DNA from: a virus
DNA: 34,124 bases
Strand: one strand, 5' to 3'
Virus record (IMG/VR): IMGVR_UViG_3300020581_000137
Span: 1-34,124 of that record
Shown: one piece after another, positions 15,607 through 22,260 of the stretch
Layout: each line of letters opens with the position of its first letter
How positions within the stretch are numbered: the first letter of the stretch is position 1
The notes under the pieces: generated by a model
Databases searched by the model: none
What the model saw: only the letters and a program-made list of their open reading frames with translations
Told to the model about the DNA's origin: nothing
Program-made: the position numbers and the translations under genes

Positions 15607-16059
15607 ATGAGAATCCTGCTTCTTGCTTTGTTGTTTGCAGTTCCCTGTGTGGCTCAGTCGCCCGTACTTACGGGCGCAAATAAAACAATATTGCCCGACG
15701 CACCGAAGCCAAAAGTCTCCCGGCGCGTCTTCCTTGGCGGTGTTTCGCTCTTGGCTGCTTCGAAGACTGCGGATGCGATCACTACTCGCCAGTTGCTCGA
15801 TCGTGGCGGCTGGGAAAACAATTCCTGGCTTGGCAGACATCCGTCGAATGGAAGACTTTCTGGATTGGCGGCTGCGGAATTCGTGGGTCAGGGTTCGCTC
15901 TTCTATCTCACCGAGCACAATCGCCGTTCGTGGATTCGCTGGACCGGCCGTGCGTACCTCGGATTGGTTATCGTTAACCATGTAAAACTTGCTGCCTGCA
16001 ACTCCAAGATTGATCCTCACTCGCCTACAGCCCACAGTTGCAAGTCTCTTCCGCTCTAA
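15607..16059 (+). CDS. Exported protein on the opposite strand (moron-like)
   Basis: A 150-residue protein from ATG 15607, the only plus-strand gene within the 20-kb leftward operon. Residues 1-16 are a signal peptide with a CVA-Q cleavage site. The mature part contains RRVFLGGVSLLAASKTADAI, then GRHPSNGRLSG and a second hydrophobic stretch (GRAYLGLVIVNHV), so it may insert in the membrane. It starts 20 nt from the divergent gene at 15586 and overlaps the end of 16056-17087 by 4 nt. Palindrome copy D lies just after the signal peptide codons. It may be a host-altering or immunity gene, but no function is recognised. Confidence 0.62.
   Translation: MRILLLALLFAVPCVAQSPVLTGANKTILPDAPKPKVSRRVFLGGVSLLAASKTADAITTRQLLDRGGWENNSWLGRHPSNGRLSGLAAAEFVGQGSLFYLTEHNRRSWIRWTGRAYLGLVIVNHVKLAACNSKIDPHSPTAHSCKSLPL
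15657..15677 (+). repeat. Dispersed palindrome, copy D (perfect)
   Basis: Arms CGCCCGTA (15659-15666) and TACGGGCG (15669-15676) around CT form a perfect 8-bp inverted repeat with core GTACTTAC. This is the most symmetric copy of the element. It lies within codons 17-24 of the gene at 15607. Confidence 0.8.
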
Positions 16060-17087
16060 TTGGAAGACACCGTGTAATCCATCGCCACCGAGGACTTCAC
16101 GCAGATCCCTTGGTTCATGTTCACGTCGTAGGTGAACGTCTGGAGCGTCGTGGCAGTGGCAGTGATCACGGCTACCACATTCGTCGCCGGGGTGCCCGTG
16201 CAGGCCGCAGTTCCCAGATCGAAGATGCTGAGTGTCCCGGCGCCACCGGTGTTCACCGTAAGGGTGTGGAGAAAACCATTCGTGGCCTTCGCTGCCGTCG
16301 CCGTGGTCGTAGTGACGTGGGTGTAGGATCCCGTGCTCGTCGTTAGCCCAGCTTGGTTGAAATCGTAGTTCAGTGTGAAAGTGTTGGCGCTAGCTCCGCC
16401 TGCGTTGTACGTAAGGTTGAAGGCTATGCATGGCCCGGCAGGAATCGGAAACACGTTCGGCGCCGTTAGATTGGCTATCGTGAACGGCCCGAAAGTCTGC
16501 GAGATCACGTTGCCGTCACTGCAATTGAGACTCACAGTTGATCCGGACGGCCCAGCGCCGCCGCTGTAGGCAAACGTCAATACGCCGGAGGAATTCCCGA
16601 ATGGTGTCTGCTGCGCCACGATTTGAGCGTTGCTACCGGCCGCCGACTGATTGAAGAGAATTTTGTTGATCAGGCCCTTCAGGTTTACGCCTTGATACGA
16701 GGGCAGAATTGTAGAAGTCCCGGAATACGAAAGAGTGAAGGTGGCTCCCACGGTGCACACGACTTCGAGGCGCACAACAGGGTAGTATCCCGCCGCGGCG
16801 ACGGAACTCACGATCCCGTTCGAGATGTCCGAGAAGATCTGAAAATTCACACCATCAAAGGAACCAAGAAAATAGACGGCGCTGGTGTTGGCGCTCACGC
16901 TTGTAAATTGGCCAAAGTGGGTGGTTTGCCCCAGGTTGTTTATGTTGAAATCCTGCGCGACGCCCGTACACGTTTGATTGGTAAATCTCTGGCTAACCGT
17001 CTGCGGCGAAGTGTAGCCAATGAACTGCGATCGCGACGGCGCAGCGAGCGCCGCTAGGAAAAGAAGTGCTGCCAGCCAGCGTTTCAT
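16056..17087 (-). CDS. Sec-exported beta-rich structural-type protein
   Basis: A 343-residue protein from ATG 17087 (AAAAGGA upstream; the longer frame from a TTG at 17111 is unlikely). Residues 1-20 are a signal peptide ending SRSQ-F. The rest is nearly all beta strand, rich in Thr, Ser, Gly, Asn and Val, with about six Cys (NQTCTG, EVVCTVG, SLNCSDG, GPCIAF, AACTG, GICVK). It contains VYFLGSFDGVNFQIFSD, like fibre head domains. It is probably a surface protein of the virion or a host-facing adhesin. Not a named family. Confidence 0.65.
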   Translation of the reverse strand: MKRWLAALLFLAALAAPSRSQFIGYTSPQTVSQRFTNQTCTGVAQDFNINNLGQTTHFGQFTSVSANTSAVYFLGSFDGVNFQIFSDISNGIVSSVAAAGYYPVVRLEVVCTVGATFTLSYSGTSTILPSYQGVNLKGLINKILFNQSAAGSNAQIVAQQTPFGNSSGVLTFAYSGGAGPSGSTVSLNCSDGNVISQTFGPFTIANLTAPNVFPIPAGPCIAFNLTYNAGGASANTFTLNYDFNQAGLTTSTGSYTHVTTTTATAAKATNGFLHTLTVNTGGAGTLSIFDLGTAACTGTPATNVVAVITATATTLQTFTYDVNMNQGICVKSSVAMDYTVSSN

Positions 17088-17118
17088 AAAGTAGGATCCT
17101 TTTTTTGACAATACTAAC

Positions 17119-17871
17119 TTAAATCCAGATGTCGGCTTCCTCGATGTCTGTTGGGTAGTTCCAGCCGCAGAAACGCGCGCCTACGCGCTGCCCGGCCACC
17201 ACCACGCCACCGTTCGCACCGGCCGGATTGTTGAAGGCCACCAAGGTGAGCAGTTGATTTTCGAAAATGCGGAAGCCAGCCACACCGGTAGGACTGGCAG
17301 GATTCCCGAGCGAGGCCAGGATCGAATCGTAGGAGGTGGCGCCTGGTGGCGGCGTACCGTCCACCAGGATCCGCCAAACGATGTCTCCCGTGCCTTCCAC
17401 CCACCCGCCGCCCACAAAGTTATTGGCAACTTTATTGATCACTCCGTTTCGGCCCGGGGGAACTACGTAAGAGATGATCACCACGGTGGATCCGATCGCC
17501 GGAACCAGCACGTAATTGTCCTGGTCGATATTCTCCCAATTCGTGGGTGGGTAGATCCACGGCGGAAGATTCGGCCGGTTGGACGTGCCCTGACCCTGGC
17601 CCGGATCCTGGTACGTTCCTTCATCCATCTGGGTGAGTGCTTCGATTGGATCCACCCCGGCGCCTTGAGGAACATTGAACGGAGCGAGGATCGCTGGGCC
17701 GATGTCCGGAGTGTACGGAGCACCACCGCTATCACCCAGCCCGCGCAAAGGGGAGATCGGCGAGAATCGGCGACGTGGATACGGATCTCCTAGTTCACCG
17801 CGGAGATGAGAAATTGGCGAGAACCGGCGCCGTGCTCGATTCGGCATGGGGATCACTGGAAAGGAAGACAT
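17119..17871 (-). CDS. Beta-barrel-like structural protein with repeated N-terminus
   Basis: A 250-residue protein from ATG 17871, 4 nt after the previous stop. The N-terminal 45 residues are basic and contain two copies of RRRFSPIS-xLRG-(x)LGD, an in-frame internal repeat. A Pro-rich stretch follows (to about residue 110). The last 140 residues look like a single jelly-roll (VPAIGSTVVIISYVVPPGRNGVINKV, VWRILVDGTPP, FENQLLTLVAFN, GARFCGWNYP). The basic N-terminus could lie on DNA or a membrane and the barrel at a vertex or spike. Inferred from sequence pattern only. Confidence 0.6.
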   Translation of the reverse strand: MSSFPVIPMPNRARRRFSPISHLRGELGDPYPRRRFSPISPLRGLGDSGGAPYTPDIGPAILAPFNVPQGAGVDPIEALTQMDEGTYQDPGQGQGTSNRPNLPPWIYPPTNWENIDQDNYVLVPAIGSTVVIISYVVPPGRNGVINKVANNFVGGGWVEGTGDIVWRILVDGTPPPGATSYDSILASLGNPASPTGVAGFRIFENQLLTLVAFNNPAGANGGVVVAGQRVGARFCGWNYPTDIEEADIWI

Positions 17872-17875
17872 TGTA

Positions 17876-18790
17876 TTATGAACCTTTCAGCAAAAAGTAT
17901 CCGGCTACGAGCATCGCGGCGATCGGTAACCATCCACTCGAACTCTGCGCCGCTGGTAAAGCGGCGGCACCGGCAGGTGCGTAAAAGGTTGAATAGCTGC
18001 TCGCTGGCACCGTCGAGCCTGCAGGGGAAGTGACGTTCGGCCGGTTTGGTGTCACCGTCACTGCCGCTGCGTCGATTAAATCTTGGTATTCGCTCTGCTT
18101 CGCGAGCACGATCGCGTGCAGCTCCGTCGCCAGAACACATGCGGCGTTGCATTCGCCGCTATCGTTTGGATCCGTACCGTGCCGGATCGAAGACACTTTG
18201 GAATTGAAGTCGCTGTACAGGGAGTTCAGCGCGTCGATCGCGTGCTGTGGAGTGGCATACCCTGCCTGAACAGCTTCTTCGATGATCCGTAGGGTATTGT
18301 TGGCTGCCGGAACCGCGGCGCAGAGAACGCTCTGCTCTTTCTTCACCGCCTGCGCGTGATGGTTCATTATGATCGGGAAAATTCCGATCAGCGCGGAGAT
18401 GCCCATGGTCCAGGGTGCCAGCGCAGCGGCTGTCACTGCTCCCGTAGCAAGCAAGCCCATAGACACACCCGTGAGCGCCAGGCCCGAAGCAGTTTGCGCC
18501 AGCTTCACGTCGCTATTGACTCCTGTAGCCGAGCAATCGCCAGTCCCTGGCATGTACGCATTGGCGGATCCGCCGACCAGACCAGCCTGGACGGATGCCA
18601 CAATCTGGTTATAAGTGTCCATGTTGTGGCCAGCGTTTGGGGAGCGTGGCGCGTTCGGGAATACTTGCTTCGCGGCCGCGTCTGCGGTGAGAGCGCCAAG
18701 GAAGTCGCTACGGTAAGGAGCGCCAGAAAAAAGACCGTGCAGACCGGTATCGCAGCCGCAATCCTTCCCCTGGCAGGTACAAGCGTTCAT
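17876..18790 (-). CDS. Membrane protein with Cys-rich N-terminus and C-tail anchor
   Basis: A 304-residue protein from ATG 18790, overlapping the upstream stop by ATGA. Residues 4-14 have four Cys (CTCQGKDCGC). A hydrophobic region of one or two helices is at about residues 100-140 (ALTGVSMGLLATGAVTAAALAPW, GISALIGIFPIIM). The middle is helical. A final membrane helix (WLPIAAMLVAGYFLLKGS) ends the chain. The frame runs on upstream to 18940, within the previous gene. A virion membrane protein is the likely role, given the gene order. Confidence 0.65.
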   Translation of the reverse strand: MNACTCQGKDCGCDTGLHGLFSGAPYRSDFLGALTADAAAKQVFPNAPRSPNAGHNMDTYNQIVASVQAGLVGGSANAYMPGTGDCSATGVNSDVKLAQTASGLALTGVSMGLLATGAVTAAALAPWTMGISALIGIFPIIMNHHAQAVKKEQSVLCAAVPAANNTLRIIEEAVQAGYATPQHAIDALNSLYSDFNSKVSSIRHGTDPNDSGECNAACVLATELHAIVLAKQSEYQDLIDAAAVTVTPNRPNVTSPAGSTVPASSYSTFYAPAGAAALPAAQSSSGWLPIAAMLVAGYFLLKGS

Positions 18791-19329
18791 CGCGGCACCT
18801 TGCAAGAGATCACTTTGAAAGATGAGACAGGATGGATCTCCAGCCACTGCTCGTGGTTGGTGTCCTGTACCCAGGTGCCGGTGAGAGCCACGCAACTGCC
18901 GACTGGCGGAAGAATCACGGTGTTTTGGAAGTTCTTGCACGCTGCTTTTGCGTCTTCCTGCTTCACCTTGAAGTAGCAGACGATCTCATAGACGAGGTTT
19001 CCGCCTTCGGCTTTCAGGTTTCCATCGTTGAGGTAAACTTCCTGGCCGCCGTCGAGCTGTAGCCAGCCGTGCGTGTCGCCGTCTTCTTCCTTGCGCACAC
19101 CGTCTTTGCGGTGATGCTTCTGCGGCGCCGTCGCGTCCACGATCGTTCCGGTCACGGTGACACACGGGCTTTTAACGATCAGGCGTTCCGGATGGTAGAC
19201 GTGTTTCCATAACGTAGGATCGCAAGGCTTGCCGTAGTGGACAGTTACCTGCGCGCGCACCATCACCGGATAGAACCACAGGATAGAAACAATCAAGAAT
19301 CGAAGCAATCGGGCCACAGTCTTTCTCAC
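18787..19329 (-). CDS. Sec-exported OB-fold-like protein
   Basis: A 180-residue protein from GTG 19329 (no clear ribosome site). Residues 1-26 are a signal peptide ending VRA-Q. The mature part has VTVHYGKPCDPTLWKH, then VTVTGTIVDATAP, GWLQLDGGQEVYL, YEIVCYFKV and VALTGTWVQDTNHEQWLEIHPV. This is a strand pattern and T-G-x-(I/W)-V-x-D repeat like bacterial secreted OB-fold proteins of unknown role, which are common in soil Gram-negatives. It may have been captured from a host. Four Cys suggest disulfides in the periplasm. Confidence 0.68.
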   Translation of the reverse strand: MRKTVARLLRFLIVSILWFYPVMVRAQVTVHYGKPCDPTLWKHVYHPERLIVKSPCVTVTGTIVDATAPQKHHRKDGVRKEEDGDTHGWLQLDGGQEVYLNDGNLKAEGGNLVYEIVCYFKVKQEDAKAACKNFQNTVILPPVGSCVALTGTWVQDTNHEQWLEIHPVSSFKVISCKVPR

Positions 19330-19337
19330 GTTCTGGC

Positions 19338-19937
19338 CTAATCCGGCCAGTTAAAACGCCTTGCTACACCGTAAAGCACTACCTGGATCTGATTGCTGGC
19401 GCCGCTAACGTCCTGATTCTGCACAATCACCAGACACTGCGCGTTTGGCTCGGTGAAGGGATGCGGAGAACGCAGGAAGTACAGCCCGGATCCCTGTCCG
19501 GTAGAATTTCCAGGAGCGAAACCAGCTCCGAAGTAGTTGGCGAAGTTCACGCCTCGGCCAGCCAGGCGCACGCCAGGCTTTTCCTGGCCGTAGTCCTTCT
19601 TCATGTCGTAGAGTTGCGCGCGGAATCCACCGGCCAGCGAAGAACTCCCGGCCAGTGCGAGTAGATGGAAATCTTTCTGGACGTTGATCCGTAGTTGCGT
19701 AGTCTGCCGAGCTGGCAGCAGTGCCGTGGCGCATTCCCAGATCGGTGTGAAGCCATCCTCGAAACCCGCGGGATGCTTCTGCGCGAGGTGGTAGACCTGC
19801 TCCTGCCAGGAATGCAACGGCAGCATACGTGCCATCGTATGGAAGAGCACGCTCTGCTGCCGCTTAGGATTCATCGGTTGATGGAAGGAAGCCGACCGCG
19901 CGGCCGATGAATCTTTGGTGAATCCGGAATAAGGCAT
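19338..19937 (-). CDS. Beta-rich virion protein candidate (pair member 1)
   Basis: A 199-residue protein from ATG 19937 (AAGGA upstream, after the hairpin at 19953-19982). The N-terminal 65 residues are basic and helical. The rest alternates short strands (QLRINVQKDFHLLALAGSS, FRAQLYDMKK, SGLYFLRSPHPF, CLVIVQNQDVSGASNQIQVVLYG). The ending SGAxN-hQhVhxG also closes the neighbouring protein 19995-20429, so the two look like paralogues with a single jelly-roll-like fold. Two different small barrels beside a capsid gene suit minor capsid, penton or spike roles. Confidence 0.62.
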   Translation of the reverse strand: MPYSGFTKDSSAARSASFHQPMNPKRQQSVLFHTMARMLPLHSWQEQVYHLAQKHPAGFEDGFTPIWECATALLPARQTTQLRINVQKDFHLLALAGSSSLAGGFRAQLYDMKKDYGQEKPGVRLAGRGVNFANYFGAGFAPGNSTGQGSGLYFLRSPHPFTEPNAQCLVIVQNQDVSGASNQIQVVLYGVARRFNWPD

Positions 19938-19952
19938 TGGTCTTTTTCCTTA

Positions 19953-19982
19953 CGGGGGTTTGTATGCAAGTACAAACCCCCG
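19953..19982 (-). promoter_or_regulatory. 12-bp perfect hairpin before the 19338-19937 gene
   Basis: CGGGGGTTTGTA (19953-19964) pairs with TACAAACCCCCG (19971-19982) around TGCAAG. The arm end GTTTGTA is the same as in the hairpin at 7048-7071. On the minus strand it ends 15 nt before ATG 19937 and is followed by TAAGGAAAAAG, which carries the ribosome site. That placement fits expression control or transcript processing better than termination. Confidence 0.62.
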
Positions 19983-19994
19983 AGCCTCCGCTTT

Positions 19995-20429
19995 TTACTG
20001 GACTGATGGTCTGGGCCACAGCTTGAAGCCGCTGAATACCAGTTGTACGGTGTTGGCCGCTCCGCTGGATTCCGTGAATAGCAGCGAATACACGCGCGTG
20101 GCGGGCATCACGTAGGGCACCGCCAGAGGAAACGATCCATTGCCCTGCGCTGTGCCGCACCAGTTGTCAATGTTGATGCCGTTGAAGACCGCGCCGCCCG
20201 CCTGCGCCTGTGGTGAAGTACCGATGAAGTCACGGCCGGTGGCCTGTTCTTTCATCATCACCTTGAGACGGTTGTCCGTTCGGCTGGCTAGCATCCACCA
20301 CCATTCGAAATCAGCATCGGAGAGAATCTGCAGCGCATTAGGGTCTTGCACTGCGTTCAACGGAACCACGCGATCGAGCACGTAGGAAAAATATTGCCGC
20401 TCGAATTGATCGTCTAACATCGAATTCAT
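19995..20429 (-). CDS. Beta-rich virion protein candidate (pair member 2)
   Basis: A 144-residue protein from ATG 20429 with a CAGGAGAG site. Strand pattern: FEWWWMLASRTDNRLKVMMKEQ, GRDFIG, then GNGSFPLAVPYVMPATRVYSLLFTE and SSGAANTVQLVFSGFKLW. The block fP-x-(L/V)-P ... xxN-xhQhhhxG is also seen in 19338-19937. It is probably a single jelly-roll-type virion protein. The gene sits between the hairpin at 19953-19982 and the small basic gene. Confidence 0.62.
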   Translation of the reverse strand: MNSMLDDQFERQYFSYVLDRVVPLNAVQDPNALQILSDADFEWWWMLASRTDNRLKVMMKEQATGRDFIGTSPQAQAGGAVFNGINIDNWCGTAQGNGSFPLAVPYVMPATRVYSLLFTESSGAANTVQLVFSGFKLWPRPSVQ

Positions 20430-20442
20430 GGCTGCTCTCCTG

Positions 20443-20667
20443 TTACTTCGTTAACTTCGCCAATCTCTTTTTCAGGCTGGGAATGAACTGCCGCGGAGTC
20501 CGTCGATTGTTCAGGGCTTTCCGTAGCCCGCGGATCTGCGCTTCCTTGCTGATGTTCATTCTCGCCATGATCTGCCTTCGTGTTCCGATGCGAGTGATCA
20601 CGCTGTAGCCCGCATCTTCCAGCAACTCCATAAACCCGAGCACGTCCTGTGCGTACTTCCGTTTCAT
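20443..20667 (-). CDS. Small very basic 74-aa protein
   Basis: ATG 20667 follows AGGGAG. The product has about 20 Lys/Arg among 74 residues (RRQIMARMNISKEAQIRGLRKALNNRR, SLKKRLAKLTK) and is predicted all-helical. It could bind the packaged DNA or condense it, or line the inner capsid. It lies directly after the major capsid candidate. The upstream gap of 113 nt holds palindrome copy E. No family is recognised. Confidence 0.6.
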   Translation of the reverse strand: MKRKYAQDVLGFMELLEDAGYSVITRIGTRRQIMARMNISKEAQIRGLRKALNNRRTPRQFIPSLKKRLAKLTK

Positions 20668-20709
20668 AAGCTCCCTGCGATCAGTGGCTGGCTTGCGACA
20701 TCTATATTT

Positions 20710-20730
20710 GCGCCCGTAAGTACTGGCGAC
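20710..20730 (-). repeat. Dispersed GTACTTAC palindrome, copy E (intergenic)
   Basis: On the minus strand: core GTACTTAC with arms CGCCAGTA and TACGGGCG, followed by CAAATATAG, like copy D (CAAATAAAA). It lies 43 nt before ATG 20667, between the capsid candidate and the small basic gene. This is the only one of the four close copies that is fully outside coding sequence. Confidence 0.8.
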
Positions 20731-20780
20731 TAACTGCCGCATGCCGTCCGGTACAAGTCCAGCCCTGTCACTGATCGGAA

Positions 20781-21548
20781 TTAGAGGATCGCGCGCGCCA
20801 GCACGCCTTCCAAATACACGTGAGCGTTGATGCCCGTGCCGATGAAGATCGACGCAGGCGCCGCCGCTAGCGTGGTGAACGCCGCCACGCCGCTGATCGT
20901 TGGATCCAGAATAACTGCGAAATTCTGGTTCTGTTCGATGAGCTGGCCGAGGATCGGTTCCATCGGATCGAGTCCGGGGATCTGCGGCATCGGATCGGTG
21001 ATCGTCGCGACGTTTTGCGCCGATGGCCAACCGTTTGAACCGCTGGTGCCCAGAGTCGCGGCCGTTGGGCTCACACCACTCCAGAAGCTGCCCGCACCGG
21101 CCGGAGTCTTACTGACTATTGAAGTCCAGTAGTCCTTTCCGGAGATGGAGAGCTGAATCAGGGTGGTGCCGATGAAAGAGTTCAAGTCCTGCGGACCAAC
21201 ATCCGACCGCAGAACCGTTGCCACTGCTTTCACCAGGAACTTTTTTGGCGCGTCGAGCATGCCGTTCTGGACGAGGTTCGTGTGATACAGCGTCTTGGTG
21301 AACGCCGCACCACCCGCAGGAGTGTATTGCGTGCCGATCGCAGTGGCGAAGAGTTGCTGCTTCGTCACCTGCGTGGCCACCGCAACCCCGTAAAAATCGT
21401 AGATGGGTTGAACCAGGTACTCCAGTTGCCCTGCCACGATGGGGTTTTTGCGGAAACCAACGTACTTCGGTCGCCCTACTTCCCTTTCTGCCAGTACGGG
21501 TAGATGCGCATAGCGCGATTCGTACCGTGAAGAATATCTGCTGTTCAT
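20781..21548 (-). CDS. Candidate major capsid protein
   Basis: A 255-residue protein from ATG 21548 with a strong GGGGTGATC ribosome site (the frame extends to 21602 without support). The N-terminus is Arg/Tyr/Ser-rich (SSRYESRYAHLP). The body has a central domain (DAPKKFLVKAVATVLRSDVGPQDLNSF, TLIQLSISGKDYWTSIVSKTPAGAGSFWSG, SNGWPSAQN) and an ordered C-terminal end (GQLIEQNQNFAVILDPTISG, FIGTGINAHVYLEGVLARAIL). There is no signal peptide, Cys or membrane helix. Position between the glycine-rich membrane protein and the small beta proteins, and the strong leader and RBS, point to the main coat protein. The fold (single or double jelly-roll, or other) cannot be proved by eye. Confidence 0.6.
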   Translation of the reverse strand: MNSRYSSRYESRYAHLPVLAEREVGRPKYVGFRKNPIVAGQLEYLVQPIYDFYGVAVATQVTKQQLFATAIGTQYTPAGGAAFTKTLYHTNLVQNGMLDAPKKFLVKAVATVLRSDVGPQDLNSFIGTTLIQLSISGKDYWTSIVSKTPAGAGSFWSGVSPTAATLGTSGSNGWPSAQNVATITDPMPQIPGLDPMEPILGQLIEQNQNFAVILDPTISGVAAFTTLAAAPASIFIGTGINAHVYLEGVLARAIL

Positions 21549-21608
21549 TTTGAGATCACCCCGCTTTCTGAACTTGAATTCAAACCCAGATTTTTTTCTC
21601 ACAACCGT

Positions 21609-21638
21609 CCAGGAGTTGCATTACAACGCAACTCCTGG
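21609..21638 (-). promoter_or_regulatory. Perfect 11-bp hairpin in the capsid-candidate leader
   Basis: CCAGGAGTTGC (21609-21619) and GCAACTCCTGG (21628-21638) form a perfect inverted repeat with an 8-nt loop, between the stop at 21644 and ATG 21548. On the minus strand it is followed by ACGGTTGTGAG and an A-run, not a T-run, so it is not a normal terminator. It could stabilise the capsid mRNA or act as an operator. Confidence 0.55.
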
Positions 21639-21643
21639 AGAAA

Positions 21644-22159
21644 TCATCCGTACCCGCCTGCGTAACGCGAGCGGAAACGGTGATAGCCGAGATGGCTCTT
21701 GACTGGCGCGACCGCAACCGGACCTTGCGGGCCAGGGAAGACGATGGTTCCACCTCCACGGTTGAATCCGCCAGGAACGTTGCCAGCCGCGGCTTGCAGG
21801 TACTGACTGGAAGCCGTGGGAACGGCGAACCAGCTCGGAGCGTACAGTCCAAGCCCAGGCGTGTTGATGCCCGCCTGCTTCAGTGCCTTCAGCACGGTGA
21901 TCGCTAGACCGCCTTTCAGCATGTCTGCGCCCGCCGAGCCACCAAACATTCTGCCGAGGAACCCGGCGCCTACCGATGCAGCCGCCGAAGCGGCTACGCC
22001 AGCCCAGCCAGAGGCCATGCTAGGCGCAACCATTCCAGGCAGTGCAGCGGCGGCGACTGCTCCCGCAGCTACGAATGCCGCTTCTTTCACCAGACCACCG
22101 GAGATCCCTAAGGGATTCCTGCGGTGATGCCGGTGATGATGCTTTCTGTGATATGCCAT
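21644..22159 (-). CDS. Basic, Gly/Ala-rich membrane protein
   Basis: A 171-residue protein from ATG 22159 with a very strong GGGAGGTGA ribosome site. The N-terminus is a His/Arg cluster (HRKHHHRHHRRNPLG). Residues 20-75 are almost only Ala, Gly, Val and small residues, enough for two membrane helices with glycine zippers. Then come GGLAITVLKALKQAG, PGLGLYAPSWF and a basic C-terminus (YHRFRSRYAGGYG). A His/Arg-rich head followed by Gly/Ala helices suits a protein at a DNA-membrane interface in a virion. Strong translation suggests an abundant protein. Confidence 0.65.
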   Translation of the reverse strand: MAYHRKHHHRHHRRNPLGISGGLVKEAAFVAAGAVAAAALPGMVAPSMASGWAGVAASAAASVGAGFLGRMFGGSAGADMLKGGLAITVLKALKQAGINTPGLGLYAPSWFAVPTASSQYLQAAAGNVPGGFNRGGGTIVFPGPQGPVAVAPVKSHLGYHRFRSRYAGGYG

Positions 22160-22239
22160 TTTTGTTTCACCTCCCTTCCGGCAAAAGATGATCGTTTTTT
22201 TCAAAGTGGTTTTCGCTAGCCAGCGTGACCCTTTCTAAA

Positions 22240-22260
22240 TCCACGCCTAACCGGCGTGGA
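22240..22260 (-). terminator. Hairpin at the end of the 22247-22924 gene
   Basis: TCCACGCC (22240-22247) and GGCGTGGA (22253-22260) form a perfect 8-bp stem with loop TAACC, overlapping the stop codon. On the minus strand it is followed by TTTAGAAAG, only a weak T-run. It may be an attenuator or processing site that separates the strong 22159 gene from those upstream. Confidence 0.45.

Noticed and set aside
19332-19349. CTGGCC-N6-GGCCAG inverted repeat as a terminator
   Set aside because: It is within the last codons and stop region of 19338-19937 with no T-run, and the next gene follows within 8 nt.
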